A stretch of 64,000 bases of DNA from positions 1,302,001 to 1,366,000 of the forward strand of contig CP090854.1 of the NCBI GenBank assembly GCA_041879425.1. The letters run 5' to 3'. A program made the position numbers and the translations under genes. This DNA comes from Vibrio pomeroyi (GTDB taxonomy: Bacteria; Pseudomonadota; Gammaproteobacteria; Enterobacterales; Vibrionaceae). The notes below the pieces were generated by a model, which saw only the letters and a list, made by a program, of their open reading frames with translations, searched no databases and was not told the origin of the DNA. This document shows positions 46,801 through 54,449 of this stretch, one piece after another (the stretch's first letter is position 1; each line of letters opens with the position of its first letter).

Positions 46801-48371
46801 AACCTGAATACACCGAAGATGATGACAGTGTTATTTACCACTTAGCGGTCACCAATAACGGCCTAGGTAATGCTGCGAATGTTCGCCTAACGGATGAAAT
46901 CAGTGAATTGAAGAACAGTGTTGGCAACGAAGTGTTTACCGACTGGACGATTGAAGGGGTAGAAGTCGATGAAACGGGTGCAGTGATTCAACGTCATAGC
47001 TTCCCATCAAGTACAGACTTAGATACCACCGTTAACCTTAAGTCTCAAAAGCGCAATGCTTTCGCATTTGAAGTTGTGGGTAGGCTAGGCAAAGGCTTGG
47101 ATGACGACATCACCAATACCTTTACCGCGACGGAATCGGATGGTACCGAAACCAGCGACAGCGTCACTAATCATATTAAGAAAATTCCAGATAACTCTGG
47201 GGTACTTGAGCTAACGAAATCTGCGTTACAAGACACGGCGCAAGTCGGCGACGCGGTTGAATACGAGATCATCGTTGAGAACAACAATGAATCTTACTTT
47301 AAGAACGTGACGGTAGAAGACCGTTACCCGGGTGGTTTGAAATACATCGTGGACACGTCAGAAATCGTGTTGAGCGGTATTGATGGTGAGTTTGGTACGG
47401 AAGACGATCAGGTCGTTTCTCAAGAGCCATCAGACACCGGCAAGCTGATGTTCACTTCGTTGAACTTTGATCCGGGTGAGAAGCTGCGTATTCGTTACTT
47501 ATTGCGAGTATCGGTAGGTGCAACCTTTGGTGACTACATCAACACCGCAGTCGCGAAAGTGGATGGCTCGGCAGTTTCCAATGAAGACACAGCCAAAGTA
47601 ACCGTAGAACCGGACAAGGTGTTCGATACCTCATCGATCATCGGTAAAGTCTTTGAAGATCACAACCAAGATGGATTCCAAGCAGATGCAACCGCGTTCG
47701 ATGTTGAGTTAACTGCGAACCTAGCAACACAAGGCTACATCGCTGATTCGACACACATCATTCGTGATGGACAAGACGTTGCTGTCGAAGATGGTGCAAT
47801 AACCACTGCACTTGAGCAAGGTTTGGATCTTGGCGACCTTTGGGGCCATTCAGTAAACCGAACACTGCCAGAAACCAGCAAAGTGGTTATTCAATTCAAG
47901 ACTCGAACACAGCAGAGCTTTGATTTTTTTGTCACGACCGATGCGGGCTCTCGTATCGAGTTTGATGCACAAGGTCAGATTCAGTTTAAGCATGAATCCG
48001 ATAAGAAGAAGGGACTGAGCGCGGAAAACCTCAACGTAACCAGAAACCTATATCGCGATGGCGAGGATTACCTATGGGAAATCGTTATCGAGAACAAAGG
48101 TATTTACGAAGATGGTATTCCGGGCGTTAAGTTAATGACGGTTGAGGGAATCGTTATTTACACAGACCAGTACGGTCGTTACCACGTGCCCGACCAATGG
48201 GTACTCAATAAGAAAGGTAAGAACTTCCTCGTGAAGTTGGACACTGATTCGCTATCCACCTCTATGGAAGTGGTGAGTGAAAACCCGAAAGTGTTGCGAA
48301 TTACCCCGAACAAGCTCACCAAGTTCAACTTTAGTGTTCATCGCAAAGACCAAGAAAGTGAACAGAAGTAA
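37896..48371 (+). CDS. Giant secreted protein with about 22 DUF11-like repeats
   Basis: About 3,490 residues from ATG 37896, which opens a good signal peptide (MFRYNLAFFLSILLIPFFAQA). The body is about 22 divergent repeats of roughly 145-150 residues. Each begins with a strand ending in KxxD/T, then Y-x-P-G, a hydrophobic strand with Y-x-I-x-V-x-N, D-x-I about 15 residues later, a W/S-W segment, D-rich D-I-D/N-x-D, I-x-P-G-x-x-V/I-x-Y and T-x-x-A-x-G-x-I-x-N. This is the DUF11/COG1361 surface-repeat pattern; only the last copy is canonical. The C-terminal 290 residues include an SdrD-B-like domain (SIIGKVFEDHNQDGFQAD; GIPGVKLMTVEGIVIYTDQY). Very Asp-rich, so calcium binding is likely. Three-gene set with the next two genes. 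Confidence 0.82.
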   Translation: MFRYNLAFFLSILLIPFFAQADTTGLKMDLSVDSASYDNGQEVVYTLVLTNGSDKAISDFDVKDDLLNILTTDDQGKSVNAFTQAMIQAHSTVLSSAGTFNRFGNLEATDVRVAAGGTVTYTMSAMVSDEAAGTIDNFATASSGLLDSMASNTESIQRGLYEHDITVSVNKTHYQLNDELTYTIKVSNTGDTVIKAIDVQDAIADIKTLNIEGALESAFTANVNSASVEGDESDAGTFSSSGNLVVSDASIDIGGSITYTIEATVADNLVGDIVNNDVTAETRDALVSADVLTTPPAAPNVSLTHTLNQSDSYLVDDKFSYTVKVTNQENSGIAYHYSVQQFLEDLKTDLGNDIGIDKNADDTTGNPYESWTNQVITLGSNSRSELADSGVESNKSLDDVVSIYPGEQILYSVEVDVSPVSIGVIPEVVARVVDAGGTAGSGDVLTNPLDTKEVIHSSSSQITRNKKTTDTTYVPGISGQNEVVYDIVVSNKDSEFFANDIEVVDKFACIVTKQTDGSLGSAFSEWKLEVSDRSGDGSNYGSFNYGAWTTDDINLKLDLAPEGAVHYKLTARVADTSVGQIVDDGADAGLCLGDNLSESGSGVQMPNSKLKVQKEVDSRYYSAGGTLNYDITVENNGDGYAIDVPVYDDLVSIMTQSINDTPTKAYLSWVITAKSYASDGSISTNSDPGFTGQIEGDQNNKVILDEKAKLAPHDKIVYSIAAVINPIADDEIRNEVTVDSVLYSDRGAYPRDYYLTLDKRVDGHNEQNAYTDTTTEITYTIKVSNPEGNGFASNINVKDEISTIEAELLHEPGETKPVFSSWTISAQKEAASPWVLAVTDPGDFSDNNDLNATAQIPPGASITYTIVGQLDRSDDNEILWGSFSNTAKVTGLDTNLSDTVHTYPSEPNLIVDKTAQNSDFVGGERTTFDIYIYNRGVGYANNATVKDSISALNFFDSWTIVGTTNTDQPGSRYGDIADNTDIDTNVDITPGGWVHYEVSGVVRSDYEEDQVSNRVDVYDPITDREHSSSAQIDNSNSAYDINVSLAKTTDVVRYTPGEDLTYTIVIGNNSDTEETDLTLIDRLTQITTTLANDKDDEAEDFIGQNPFEYWSVDPGTGTFGGEQTTDVEIPISIKAKEFVTVRIKARVKDNAVSNGVVDRDGGIIRNEAILVHNANADCTDDCEFAKRAVAENHQVHNSGGVVRSTNINRYSPGDELTYTIKYNSQDGHGYRNNVDVNELINGISVELQDGTFGNPFFDDAAGTNKFTVAVAKSDPANAGTTDGTNDGDVKNDTDIVTSIDIDAGEDVTYTVTGVVRPDATGDIHYRDTVVLPDDYHLDFDKTTDEVVYEPGKTVTYHLVVENDGKGNAHDIPIVDNLKDITVDLVDGSTGPAYSSWTITSIASGADSDYVDAGAGAGNVYTSTDSNLNLQADIPMGATLEYRVVATINDKANGGIVNVLTVDGDTISHNIQQEARKVDFEKNILAYYDADDNPMPGATSYMPGGYVEYEILIENVSSAHVDDMSLRDDIDQINTQYFDGSRGPAFDSWTIETFSDGSGISNPDVDNSIRDNQPIDTHFDISADNFGRSGSLAFVRYVIKAKISPKAVGSFTNRAHMGEDNGNEFIAVSPPASMSEPEIAFSKQVFSDSGLSSKKEYYSQASGESEVYYRVQIKNTGNGTEYGSRLEDTISAIETRIAEDASSTGIDPVGQPFLSGWEVNLEKTAAADSITDAVDFVSGNNVDIDNDIVIAPQESLTFIIHGVIREDALGEILNRASYDGGVRSANLLPLENKISVSKRVVSVNGKPFSDGDTYLPGDQVEYEFVVANPENGWANDVHIKDVMSNVQVEVIGGDVESAFVSSEISHDVSNGIDANADTYVPDYNANHNLNIETDIAAGEVLTFKATGVIRDDALGTISANRVTADGESATSEKIPPQAVELDYFKTLVYTDGESVGCTVPSSDGKGCNYAPRGDVEYQVTLDNTGDSIANDVSVIDAIHAIKTEDGDDAFSEWSTAIAEEPAGSYDVKGDYNGSVPLDATVDLRPDERIVFDVKGKVSTSATGTITNTAQVNGDDTNDIVLNPGRSNILVDKWTDTPEYVPGGTINYYIDITNDDVDTGLFSIRDMISGFEVETVDGSMQTALTQWTVDYEVLANSAPLDPNANDFSELDKLVGQNSPDINLPAESLKISGRDDTGTGFGDQHTLVRIHIEGKVRDDAIGRFTNTAYLRHGLDDSKIIRLREGYITPKSGNLVLTKEATPIAEPDAKYQPGQPISYKITIANTGEGYLVDQILTDRIDTIMTEVANSPDQEQALTSSWIISDEQLDGSGDPALNARKDVSNTDQGYRATYSIHPGDSYSFVVTNTVNDKAKGEITNVVKVEGDDGEYTADATYIPEDAQVEITKEVDKAEYLPGETLQYTVTVTNNGLGWAEDVAIEDALQSVETTIAGGEKSQAFEPASIKISAASTTGDTPVPVLTSGEDLNETLDIAPQDSVVFTIQVTTNALATGDITNLASASFDGTTFDDTATSTPVLATLSIEKTVDTPAYEVTKLSHYEITVTNSSDAFASGVQLQDIISGIEVDTTTETKESAFLKWEVSFEASDDRTVVKPEIFELSEDIDANMDIAPQSTVTFHVEALIRTTAVGDISNTATITYNGTQQDSAVVMTPKDSEFVATKTNVQTEYVPGGELEFLITIQNTSNNNINDLSVVDDMSTIEVEYYDDTTGPAFVSGTTSMVVESTTVGTTAEQISPTEYSVDIAPHGTVVFRSKGTVVDTATGRIVNTAQVDGGDVVSPPVHTVAAVVQAELFTDAPYYVPGEQVEYHLVVQNIGRGIAKDVALYTQFAESMGDHIDGSHSNSFDEGTLSATWEGAETQPGTFDVDRDLATVVDIAPGGKIDYTFILTVNEDMLTNIDVFGYYLDLTGSSTAHTRSKNTKESDASKQITGNQVSALNLPPVGADLVVEKRSDKPEYTEDDDSVIYHLAVTNNGLGNAANVRLTDEISELKNSVGNEVFTDWTIEGVEVDETGAVIQRHSFPSSTDLDTTVNLKSQKRNAFAFEVVGRLGKGLDDDITNTFTATESDGTETSDSVTNHIKKIPDNSGVLELTKSALQDTAQVGDAVEYEIIVENNNESYFKNVTVEDRYPGGLKYIVDTSEIVLSGIDGEFGTEDDQVVSQEPSDTGKLMFTSLNFDPGEKLRIRYLLRVSVGATFGDYINTAVAKVDGSAVSNEDTAKVTVEPDKVFDTSSIIGKVFEDHNQDGFQADATAFDVELTANLATQGYIADSTHIIRDGQDVAVEDGAITTALEQGLDLGDLWGHSVNRTLPETSKVVIQFKTRTQQSFDFFVTTDAGSRIEFDAQGQIQFKHESDKKKGLSAENLNVTRNLYRDGEDYLWEIVIENKGIYEDGIPGVKLMTVEGIVIYTDQYGRYHVPDQWVLNKKGKNFLVKLDTDSLSTSMEVVSENPKVLRITPNKLTKFNFSVHRKDQESEQK

Positions 48372-48398
48372 GCCATTGGAACCGTATCTGGAAATTGT

Positions 48399-51300
48399 AT
48401 GAAAGTATTTAGTAAGTCTCGTTTAGCAACGTGTGTGTTAGCTGCCATCCCTGTGATGGCGGTAGCGAAAGACACAGGTAAGCTTGAAAAACTCGCTTCT
48501 GAGACGACTGGCATTGAAATCACTAAGCCGAACCAAGACCAAGACAGCTCGCGCATATACCTAGAGCAAGGTGCTATTTGGGCAAGCCGTGACATCACTC
48601 GCTTTGACCCAGTATTAGATGTCAGTGTCAGCGATGAGTTGGAAGTTGAGCAGGGCACACTGCGAGACAGTGTCGGATTCACCATTACCACCAACTATGG
48701 TTACTACATCAAAAAATACCAGTTAGAGGTGTACCGTGTCGGTGATTTTGGTTTGTCTGAGCCAATCGCTGTGCTTGATGGCGATAAACTGGCAAACGAT
48801 TCTGACATCAATTGGGATGGTCAAACCGATGTTGACTACCAGTTTGAAGTGGGTGAGCAGTTGATGTTTCGCCTAAAAGCGTGGGACAAAGATGGCAACA
48901 TGGACGTGACCACTGTTGGTGTGACGGACTTGGTTAAGCCTGACTCTGAAGTCGATATCGATCGCAACGATAACGACGATGAAGAGAGTAAAGACAAAAG
49001 CTACGGCCAAGCTAAGTTGATGCGTCACAACATTCCGACCAATGCAGGCTTAGCCAAGTTCATTGGTACCGGTTTGAAAGGCGTCGATAAAGTCATCATC
49101 GGTGAAGATGAATTTGACGTCGAAGATGGCAACTTATACGCAGAACAATATCTACCAACAGACTCTTACATTTTTCCAACCAAGGTTGTATTTGATAACG
49201 GTGATGAACGCCGCTACAAGCTTTACGTTCGTATCCCAGATACCTACTACGCACAAACGGGTTTGGCTGATCTTTATGTTGGTAAGAACAACGTTTCTGG
49301 TAACAGTGATGCATTGAGCGTCGATGACCAGTATCAAGATGACATCTATAACCAAGGTCGTTTGGCGTACTTTGGTCAGGGTAAATTTGGCGACAAACTT
49401 CGCGTGACCACTCACTTCGATACTCGAGAAAGTGAGATAAAAGACATGTTCAAACATCCATTCGCGTCAGACGATTCGGATGTGTTCGATATTCTCGAAG
49501 ACGATGATGAGCTTTATTACGGTAACTATGGTGACAGCTCAAACATTGAAAAAGTAGTCAACACCAAGGGTAAGGTTTACCTCAACGTAGAATACGATAA
49601 ATCGCAGTATTTATGGGGTAACTACAACACAGGGTTGACCGGTACTGAGAACAACGATTACAACCGTAGCCTCTATGGTTTCAAGGCCGATTACCGTACT
49701 CGCGATACCACACAATATGGTGAAGATCGCTTGAACGTGGTTGGTTTTACGGCAGAAGCTGACTCCTTGTATGCGCACGATGAGTTCTTAGGTACGGGCG
49801 GTTCTCTTTACTTCCTTCGCCACGGTGAAGCGGTACCGGGAAGTGACAAGGTCTACGTAAAAGTAAAAGATGAATCTGGCCTAGTACAAAACGAAATCCC
49901 GCTTGAGTCGGGTGTCGACTATGACTTCGACCCGTACCAAGGTCGAATCATTCTGACCAAGCCACTCGACAATATTTTGTCTGACAGTTTCGGCAGCGTG
50001 ATTGAAAACGGTGACGATTACGAAAACTTTCTGGTTGTCGATTATGAGTATGTTCCACAAGGTTCAGACTCGCTGGATGCGATGTCTTACGGTGGTCGTG
50101 CCAAGGGTTGGATTAACGATTACGTTGGTGTGGGTGTGACGTATGCGACTCAAGAAAAAGACAATCAAGACTACGAGTCTTACGGCACTGATTTAACGTT
50201 GCGTGCGACGGAAGGCACCTACATCAAGGCCGAGTTTGCCCACAGTGAAGGTACTCAAACCGAGTCGAATTTTGTCTCTATCGATGGTGGTTTAACCTTT
50301 ACGCCGATTGGTGACACGTTAGAAGATCGTGAAGGTGACAGCATACAAATCACCGCAGTGACCAGCCTTTATGACCTTGCTCCAACCATCTTTGGTGCAG
50401 TAGGTAATGACCTGAAGCTTTGGTATCGAGATAAAGACGCAGGCTACAGCTACGCGAGCAGCAGCGATGACCTTGAACAAGAAGCCTACGGTGCCGAGCT
50501 TCGCTTGCAAGCGACCGACCGTTTGGCGGTGCTGTCTCGTTTCTCGACCAACGAAGAGCGCGATGTCGACGGCAACTTAGAAGCGGATACCGAAACCATT
50601 GAGGTTGAGACTCAAGTCAAAATCACCGAGCACATCAAGGTGTCTGCGGCGGGTCAACAAACTGAAGAGTTGAACCAAAACGATGAGCAAAGTGATGCGA
50701 CTTTAGCCGGTGTGCGTTTGGAATACATGTGGGACAGCGACAACAGCGTCTACATCAAAGGACAAACCACAGTCTCTCAATCGGACGACTACGACGAGAA
50801 CGATAGCGCATCGATTGGTGCGGAATTCCAAGTACTGGAAGACTTGTCGTTGGGTGGTGAATACACCGATGGTGATCGCGGGCAAGTTGCTGAAGCCACC
50901 GTGACTTACGATGTGTCTGATGACCACTCCACGTACGTGACTTACGTTGATGATAACTATGAAGGTGAAAACAACGTGATTGTCGGTCAGCGTGCAGACC
51001 TCACCAGCAGTGTCGATTTCTACCAAGAGAACCAATTCGTCGATGAAAACGATGGTCACGGTCGTATTGATTCCTATGGCTTTGGTTACGACGTGACGGA
51101 TGATGTCGAGATGGGCATCGGTTATCAGCTTGGTGAAATTGAGGATGATGAGAACATCACCACAGAGCGTGAGTCCATCAGCTTCAATGCATCGATTGAC
51201 CTAGACGACATCACCCTAAGCCACAAATTCGAATATCGAGTGGACAAGAGTGAAGACGACCCAGAGATAGCACAGCGTGAGCTGCAACAAATCGTGACGA

Positions 51301-51914
51301 CTAACCGTTACACACATCACTTAACGGAAGAGTATACGCTGTTTGGTAAGTACAACTATTCAATCACAGAGAGTGAAACCACTGGCGAAACCATGGCGCA
51401 ATTCACCGAAGCCACAGGTGGACTAGCGTATCGTCCGATCTATAACGATCGATTGAACTTACTGAGCCGCTACACCTATATTGCAGACTTCGATCAACTG
51501 GATCGCGATGTGGATTATCAAGACGAAACCAGCCAGATCATTGAAGTTGAAGCGATCTACTCGATCGACCAACACTGGGACATCGGCACTAAGTATGCGC
51601 ATAAAGACAAAGAGCAAGCTTTTGAACGAGCGTCTGGTTCGAATGAGTTGGTTAAAAGCGATATCGACCTATACGGACTTAGCGCTTCTTATCGCGTGAT
51701 GAAAGAGTGGGACGTGACGGGTGAGTATCACTGGAAAACAGACACACTCAATGATGAGTTAGAGCACGGTGCGTTAGTTTCGGTGAACAAGCACATTGGC
51801 GAGAACTTTAAAATGGGGATTGGTTATAACTTCTCTGCGTTTGATAGTGACTTAACCAATGATGACGACTACGACGCATCCGGTGTATTCATTAACTTAG
51901 TCGGTAAGATCTAA
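48399..51914 (+). CDS. Large outer-membrane beta-barrel protein with N-terminal beta domains
   Basis: A 1,171-residue protein with signal peptide MKVFSKSRLATCVLAAIPVM ending AVA. Residues about 60-165 form an Ig-like or fibronectin-like domain, then an acidic linker (DIDRNDNDDEESKD). From about 270 to the end it shows alternating amphipathic strands with aromatic ends typical of a large outer-membrane barrel, finishing GVFINLVGKI with a near-terminal hydrophobic strand. A segment VDYDFDPYQGRIILTKPLD near residue 510 resembles plug-like repeats of big surface OMPs. It follows the giant gene by 27 bp. A role in exporting or holding that protein is an inference from operon order. Confidence 0.7.
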   Translation: MKVFSKSRLATCVLAAIPVMAVAKDTGKLEKLASETTGIEITKPNQDQDSSRIYLEQGAIWASRDITRFDPVLDVSVSDELEVEQGTLRDSVGFTITTNYGYYIKKYQLEVYRVGDFGLSEPIAVLDGDKLANDSDINWDGQTDVDYQFEVGEQLMFRLKAWDKDGNMDVTTVGVTDLVKPDSEVDIDRNDNDDEESKDKSYGQAKLMRHNIPTNAGLAKFIGTGLKGVDKVIIGEDEFDVEDGNLYAEQYLPTDSYIFPTKVVFDNGDERRYKLYVRIPDTYYAQTGLADLYVGKNNVSGNSDALSVDDQYQDDIYNQGRLAYFGQGKFGDKLRVTTHFDTRESEIKDMFKHPFASDDSDVFDILEDDDELYYGNYGDSSNIEKVVNTKGKVYLNVEYDKSQYLWGNYNTGLTGTENNDYNRSLYGFKADYRTRDTTQYGEDRLNVVGFTAEADSLYAHDEFLGTGGSLYFLRHGEAVPGSDKVYVKVKDESGLVQNEIPLESGVDYDFDPYQGRIILTKPLDNILSDSFGSVIENGDDYENFLVVDYEYVPQGSDSLDAMSYGGRAKGWINDYVGVGVTYATQEKDNQDYESYGTDLTLRATEGTYIKAEFAHSEGTQTESNFVSIDGGLTFTPIGDTLEDREGDSIQITAVTSLYDLAPTIFGAVGNDLKLWYRDKDAGYSYASSSDDLEQEAYGAELRLQATDRLAVLSRFSTNEERDVDGNLEADTETIEVETQVKITEHIKVSAAGQQTEELNQNDEQSDATLAGVRLEYMWDSDNSVYIKGQTTVSQSDDYDENDSASIGAEFQVLEDLSLGGEYTDGDRGQVAEATVTYDVSDDHSTYVTYVDDNYEGENNVIVGQRADLTSSVDFYQENQFVDENDGHGRIDSYGFGYDVTDDVEMGIGYQLGEIEDDENITTERESISFNASIDLDDITLSHKFEYRVDKSEDDPEIAQRELQQIVTTNRYTHHLTEEYTLFGKYNYSITESETTGETMAQFTEATGGLAYRPIYNDRLNLLSRYTYIADFDQLDRDVDYQDETSQIIEVEAIYSIDQHWDIGTKYAHKDKEQAFERASGSNELVKSDIDLYGLSASYRVMKEWDVTGEYHWKTDTLNDELEHGALVSVNKHIGENFKMGIGYNFSAFDSDLTNDDDYDASGVFINLVGKI

Positions 51915-51976
51915 GCCAGCCCAAAAGTGGGTTGAAAGTTAAGAGTTGAGAATTCGAAGTGACAGTTAAGAGTAAG

Positions 51977-52945
51977 ATGAAAACAATTATTTTCCTAATA
52001 AGCGCAGTGATGAGTACTTTGCTGCTTGTTGGCTGTGCAACAGACACCTACGTGAGCCAGGAAAACCGAGACAAGTTTGCTGGCTTAGATGTGTCTAAGT
52101 TTTTAATCAGTGAATGTTTGGCGCCTGAACGTGAGGTGCATGTTGCTATCGCAGAGCATTTTGCGTTTGATAAATACAAAATACGCGACTTAGATGCGAT
52201 CAACTTAGATGCTTTTGTAGAAGAGATCAGAGGTCTAAAAGGGCGTATCACAATTGTTGGTCACACCGACTACAAAGGCTCATTGGAATATAACCAACGT
52301 CTTTCACAGCGTCGCGCTAAATCCGTCGCAGACTATTTGACAGCACACCTCGATCCAACGAATTACGATTGGGAAGTGAAACACCTTGGTGAGACTCAAC
52401 CTCTGTTGTTTGGTAAAACTGATAAAGACCGAGCGGAAAACCGCCGTGCATTTATCGTATTTGAAGAGGCTCAAAAGTACGACGAAATGCCTTTCTGTGA
52501 ACCACCAAAACCAGAGCGTAAGGTGTACATGGCAATGACGCCACACTTTGATTTTGATAAATCAGTGCTTAAGCCAGAAGACTTAAGTCAGTTGGATGAT
52601 TTCACAGCGCAGTTAAGTGGTTTGCAAGGCAGCATCATGGTCGCAGGACACACCGACCAAGCGGGTTCGGTTTCTTACAATGAGAAGTTGGCAGAGCGCC
52701 GCGCAGAAACTGTGGTTAAATACCTTAAGACCAAGCTCGACCCGAATCAGTTCATTTGGGAAGTGAAGTCGTTTGGTAAATTGCAGCCAGCAATCAATGA
52801 ACGTTCAGATAAAGCCGATGCGTTAAACCGCCGAGCATTTATCGTGTTTAAAGAGTCGGATATTACGGCTGAACAGCAAACACTGTCGGGTAGTGAGCAA
52901 GAGCTTCTTCGTAGTGAAAGCGAGCAGAAGCTTGGTAATGACTAA
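51977..52945 (+). CDS. Lipoprotein with two OmpA peptidoglycan-binding domains
   Basis: A 322-residue lipoprotein: LLVGC lipobox with Cys20, then two OmpA-C domains in tandem. Domain 1 (about 50-165) has HFAFDKYKIRDLD, VGHTDYKGSLEYNQRLSQRRA and NRRAFIVFE; domain 2 (about 180-300) has HFDFDKSVLKPED, AGHTDQAGSVSYNEKLAERRA and NRRAFIVFK. Both retain the Asp and Arg used to hold diaminopimelate. The C-terminal tail is Glu/Ser/Gln-rich. It closes the three-gene set and could clamp the barrel protein to the cell wall. ATG 51977 is preferred over GTG 51959. A terminator follows. Confidence 0.9.
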   Translation: MKTIIFLISAVMSTLLLVGCATDTYVSQENRDKFAGLDVSKFLISECLAPEREVHVAIAEHFAFDKYKIRDLDAINLDAFVEEIRGLKGRITIVGHTDYKGSLEYNQRLSQRRAKSVADYLTAHLDPTNYDWEVKHLGETQPLLFGKTDKDRAENRRAFIVFEEAQKYDEMPFCEPPKPERKVYMAMTPHFDFDKSVLKPEDLSQLDDFTAQLSGLQGSIMVAGHTDQAGSVSYNEKLAERRAETVVKYLKTKLDPNQFIWEVKSFGKLQPAINERSDKADALNRRAFIVFKESDITAEQQTLSGSEQELLRSESEQKLGND

Positions 52946-52968
52946 AAGCTAGCCTTTCAAATGACGAT

Positions 52969-52995
52969 AAAAAGCCCCATGCGTTGGGGCTTTTT
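52969..52995. terminator. Bidirectional terminator between the surface set and the pilus-regulator operon
   Basis: AAAAGCCCC and GGGGCTTTT around ATGCGT, with A and T runs on both sides; serves the two convergent operons. Confidence 0.9.
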
Positions 52996-53019
52996 GATGT
53001 TGTAATTTATTCAGAAGGA

Positions 53020-53511
53020 TCAATTAATTTTGGGGTAGCTACCTTGAATCTTAGCGATTTGAGTCTGTACCTTTTTAAACTGCAGCTCTTCATAGAATGA
53101 CATTACGACCTTGTTTTTTCCCTGAGCCTTTAACCGAACGTCAAAAAGCCGATTGTTGGCATTGATGAAGTCACGTTTTAACTCCGGAGATAAGTGGTCG
53201 TCTACATGTAAGTACTTTGACTCCAAAATAAGAAAATAGAGCGTGTTTTGCGTAAAGCCAACTAACCCCGAGCTCTTTCTCGTTGTGCCGTCAGACAGAA
53301 TATTCACAAAGGTAAACACACCATTGTTGATATAGACATGCAATGAGCGTTCGGGACCACTTAATGAGCTCTCGAGTGTGAATTCATACCCGACGAGTTT
53401 GATCCAAGGGCTTATCAAGAGCAAAATCGCCAGTAGCAACGATACCTTCCATAATGAAACTCTACCAGAAGCCCAAATCGCCCCTAAATTGAATGTTTTC
53501 GATTTTTTCAT
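53020..53511 (-). CDS. Small membrane protein of the triad family (second sensor, left triad)
   Basis: A 163-residue protein with one transmembrane segment (about 20-42, VSLLLAILLLISPWIKLVGY) and a periplasmic domain. The domain core NNGVFTFVNILSDGTTRKSS followed by TQNTLYFLILESKYL resembles the neighbouring gene product and the two products at 61,714-62,618. Its start overlaps the end of the upstream gene by 50 bp, so it is the last gene of the minus-strand pilus operon. I infer a ToxS-like effector role beside the ToxR-like regulator two genes upstream; no homology to ToxS is visible. Confidence 0.7.
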   Translation of the reverse strand: MKKSKTFNLGAIWASGRVSLWKVSLLLAILLLISPWIKLVGYEFTLESSLSGPERSLHVYINNGVFTFVNILSDGTTRKSSGLVGFTQNTLYFLILESKYLHVDDHLSPELKRDFINANNRLFDVRLKAQGKNKVVMSFYEELQFKKVQTQIAKIQGSYPKIN

Positions 53512-53887
53512 GTTCCAACCGTTTTCGCATATAAATTGTATTTTTATCTGAGCTTAGCTGTGCGACATTAATTTTAGATAAGTGCTGGATGGCGTCTAGT
53601 TTAAGTACTTCACTGTCGTCTAAGTCGCGGTTAGCAAACTCATAATCCCGATCGAGAGCAAACATGAATACCGTGTCATTGAGCACGGCATAAATGCCAT
53701 ATCCTTTTCTCACTACCTCGTGTGGCAGAAACTGAACCGATGAATAGAGACCGTGAAAGAATTGTATGTGGGTTTCGGCATGTCGCTTAGTTTGCCCAGA
53801 GTAAATTGAGAACTCTCCGCCAGTGGCATTGATATAGGGAATAGCCAAAATGGCGAAGATAATGAGTAGTGGTCGTTTGAGCTTCAT
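53462..53887 (-). CDS. Small exported/membrane protein of the triad family (first sensor, left triad)
   Basis: A 141-residue protein with an N-terminal hydrophobic segment (LLIIFAILAIPYINA) that is either a signal peptide or anchor. The body matches the product at 61,714-62,163: FHGLYSSVQF/KSGLYKTIHS, GYGIYAVLNDTVFMFALDRDY against HRGIYASLGDSLYFFSLDGDY, and a common end FRGDLGFW against IQGRLKVWD. It starts 7 bp after the ToxR-like gene. A regulatory partner role is inferred from the repeated gene order. Confidence 0.72.
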   Translation of the reverse strand: MKLKRPLLIIFAILAIPYINATGGEFSIYSGQTKRHAETHIQFFHGLYSSVQFLPHEVVRKGYGIYAVLNDTVFMFALDRDYEFANRDLDDSEVLKLDAIQHLSKINVAQLSSDKNTIYMRKRLEHEKIENIQFRGDLGFW

Positions 53888-53894
53888 GAAAACC

Positions 53895-54446
53895 TCAGTT
53901 GAAAATCGAGTGATACAGAGTAAAAGCGTAAGTCCAGATACATACCGTCAGTATCAGATCTTCCCAACGAAGCCGCTGGTGCTCGCGATCGCAACTAGAA
54001 ATACCGGGGTTAATCCGTTTCCTCTTCGCTCTTTTTTCCACTGATAGAGGGCTTACAGGATCAGTACCTGAAACCTTGAGTCGTTTAGAACTCGCACTCC
54101 GTTTGATATTGGGCAGTTCGCCTTCACCAACCAACTGAATGGAAGTCGGAATTAACAGTTTGTAGCCATGTGAGGGCACTACGCGTATTTCTGAGTCGTC
54201 AATGATGGCCTTAAGCTTCTTCCTCAGGTGCATGATGCAGACATTCAACGAATTTGGGCCAACCACACGATCTGGCCAACCCGCCTTTTTCAGGTCTTGA
54301 CGACTACAAGGCTTATAACTGTTGTCATAGAGAACATGCAGAACATTAAACTCGATGGTGCTCAGAGATACAGAGTGCAACAGAGTGAGTGGTTCTCCGT
54401 CATAGAGTTCTAATGCGTCTCGTTTTGAATTTAGATACAACAACAT
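53895..54446 (-). CDS. ToxR-like membrane-bound winged-helix regulator (left triad)
   Basis: A 183-residue regulator. Residues 1-105 form an OmpR/PhoB-type winged helix (LSTIEFNVLHVLYDNSYKP, KAGWPDRVVGPNSLNVCIMH, LRKKLKAI, RVVPSHGYKL), with the WP-R-VVG-NSL variant typical of ToxR/CadC-like proteins. A basic, Ser-rich linker leads to a single transmembrane helix at the very C-terminus (LILTVCIWTYAFTLYHSIF), leaving almost no periplasmic part. Sensing may therefore depend on the two small proteins that follow. It starts 3 bp after the LysM barrel gene, inside the pilus operon. Confidence 0.85.
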   Translation of the reverse strand: MLLYLNSKRDALELYDGEPLTLLHSVSLSTIEFNVLHVLYDNSYKPCSRQDLKKAGWPDRVVGPNSLNVCIMHLRKKLKAIIDDSEIRVVPSHGYKLLIPTSIQLVGEGELPNIKRSASSKRLKVSGTDPVSPLSVEKRAKRKRINPGISSCDREHQRLRWEDLILTVCIWTYAFTLYHSIFN

Positions 54447-54449
54447 GGC

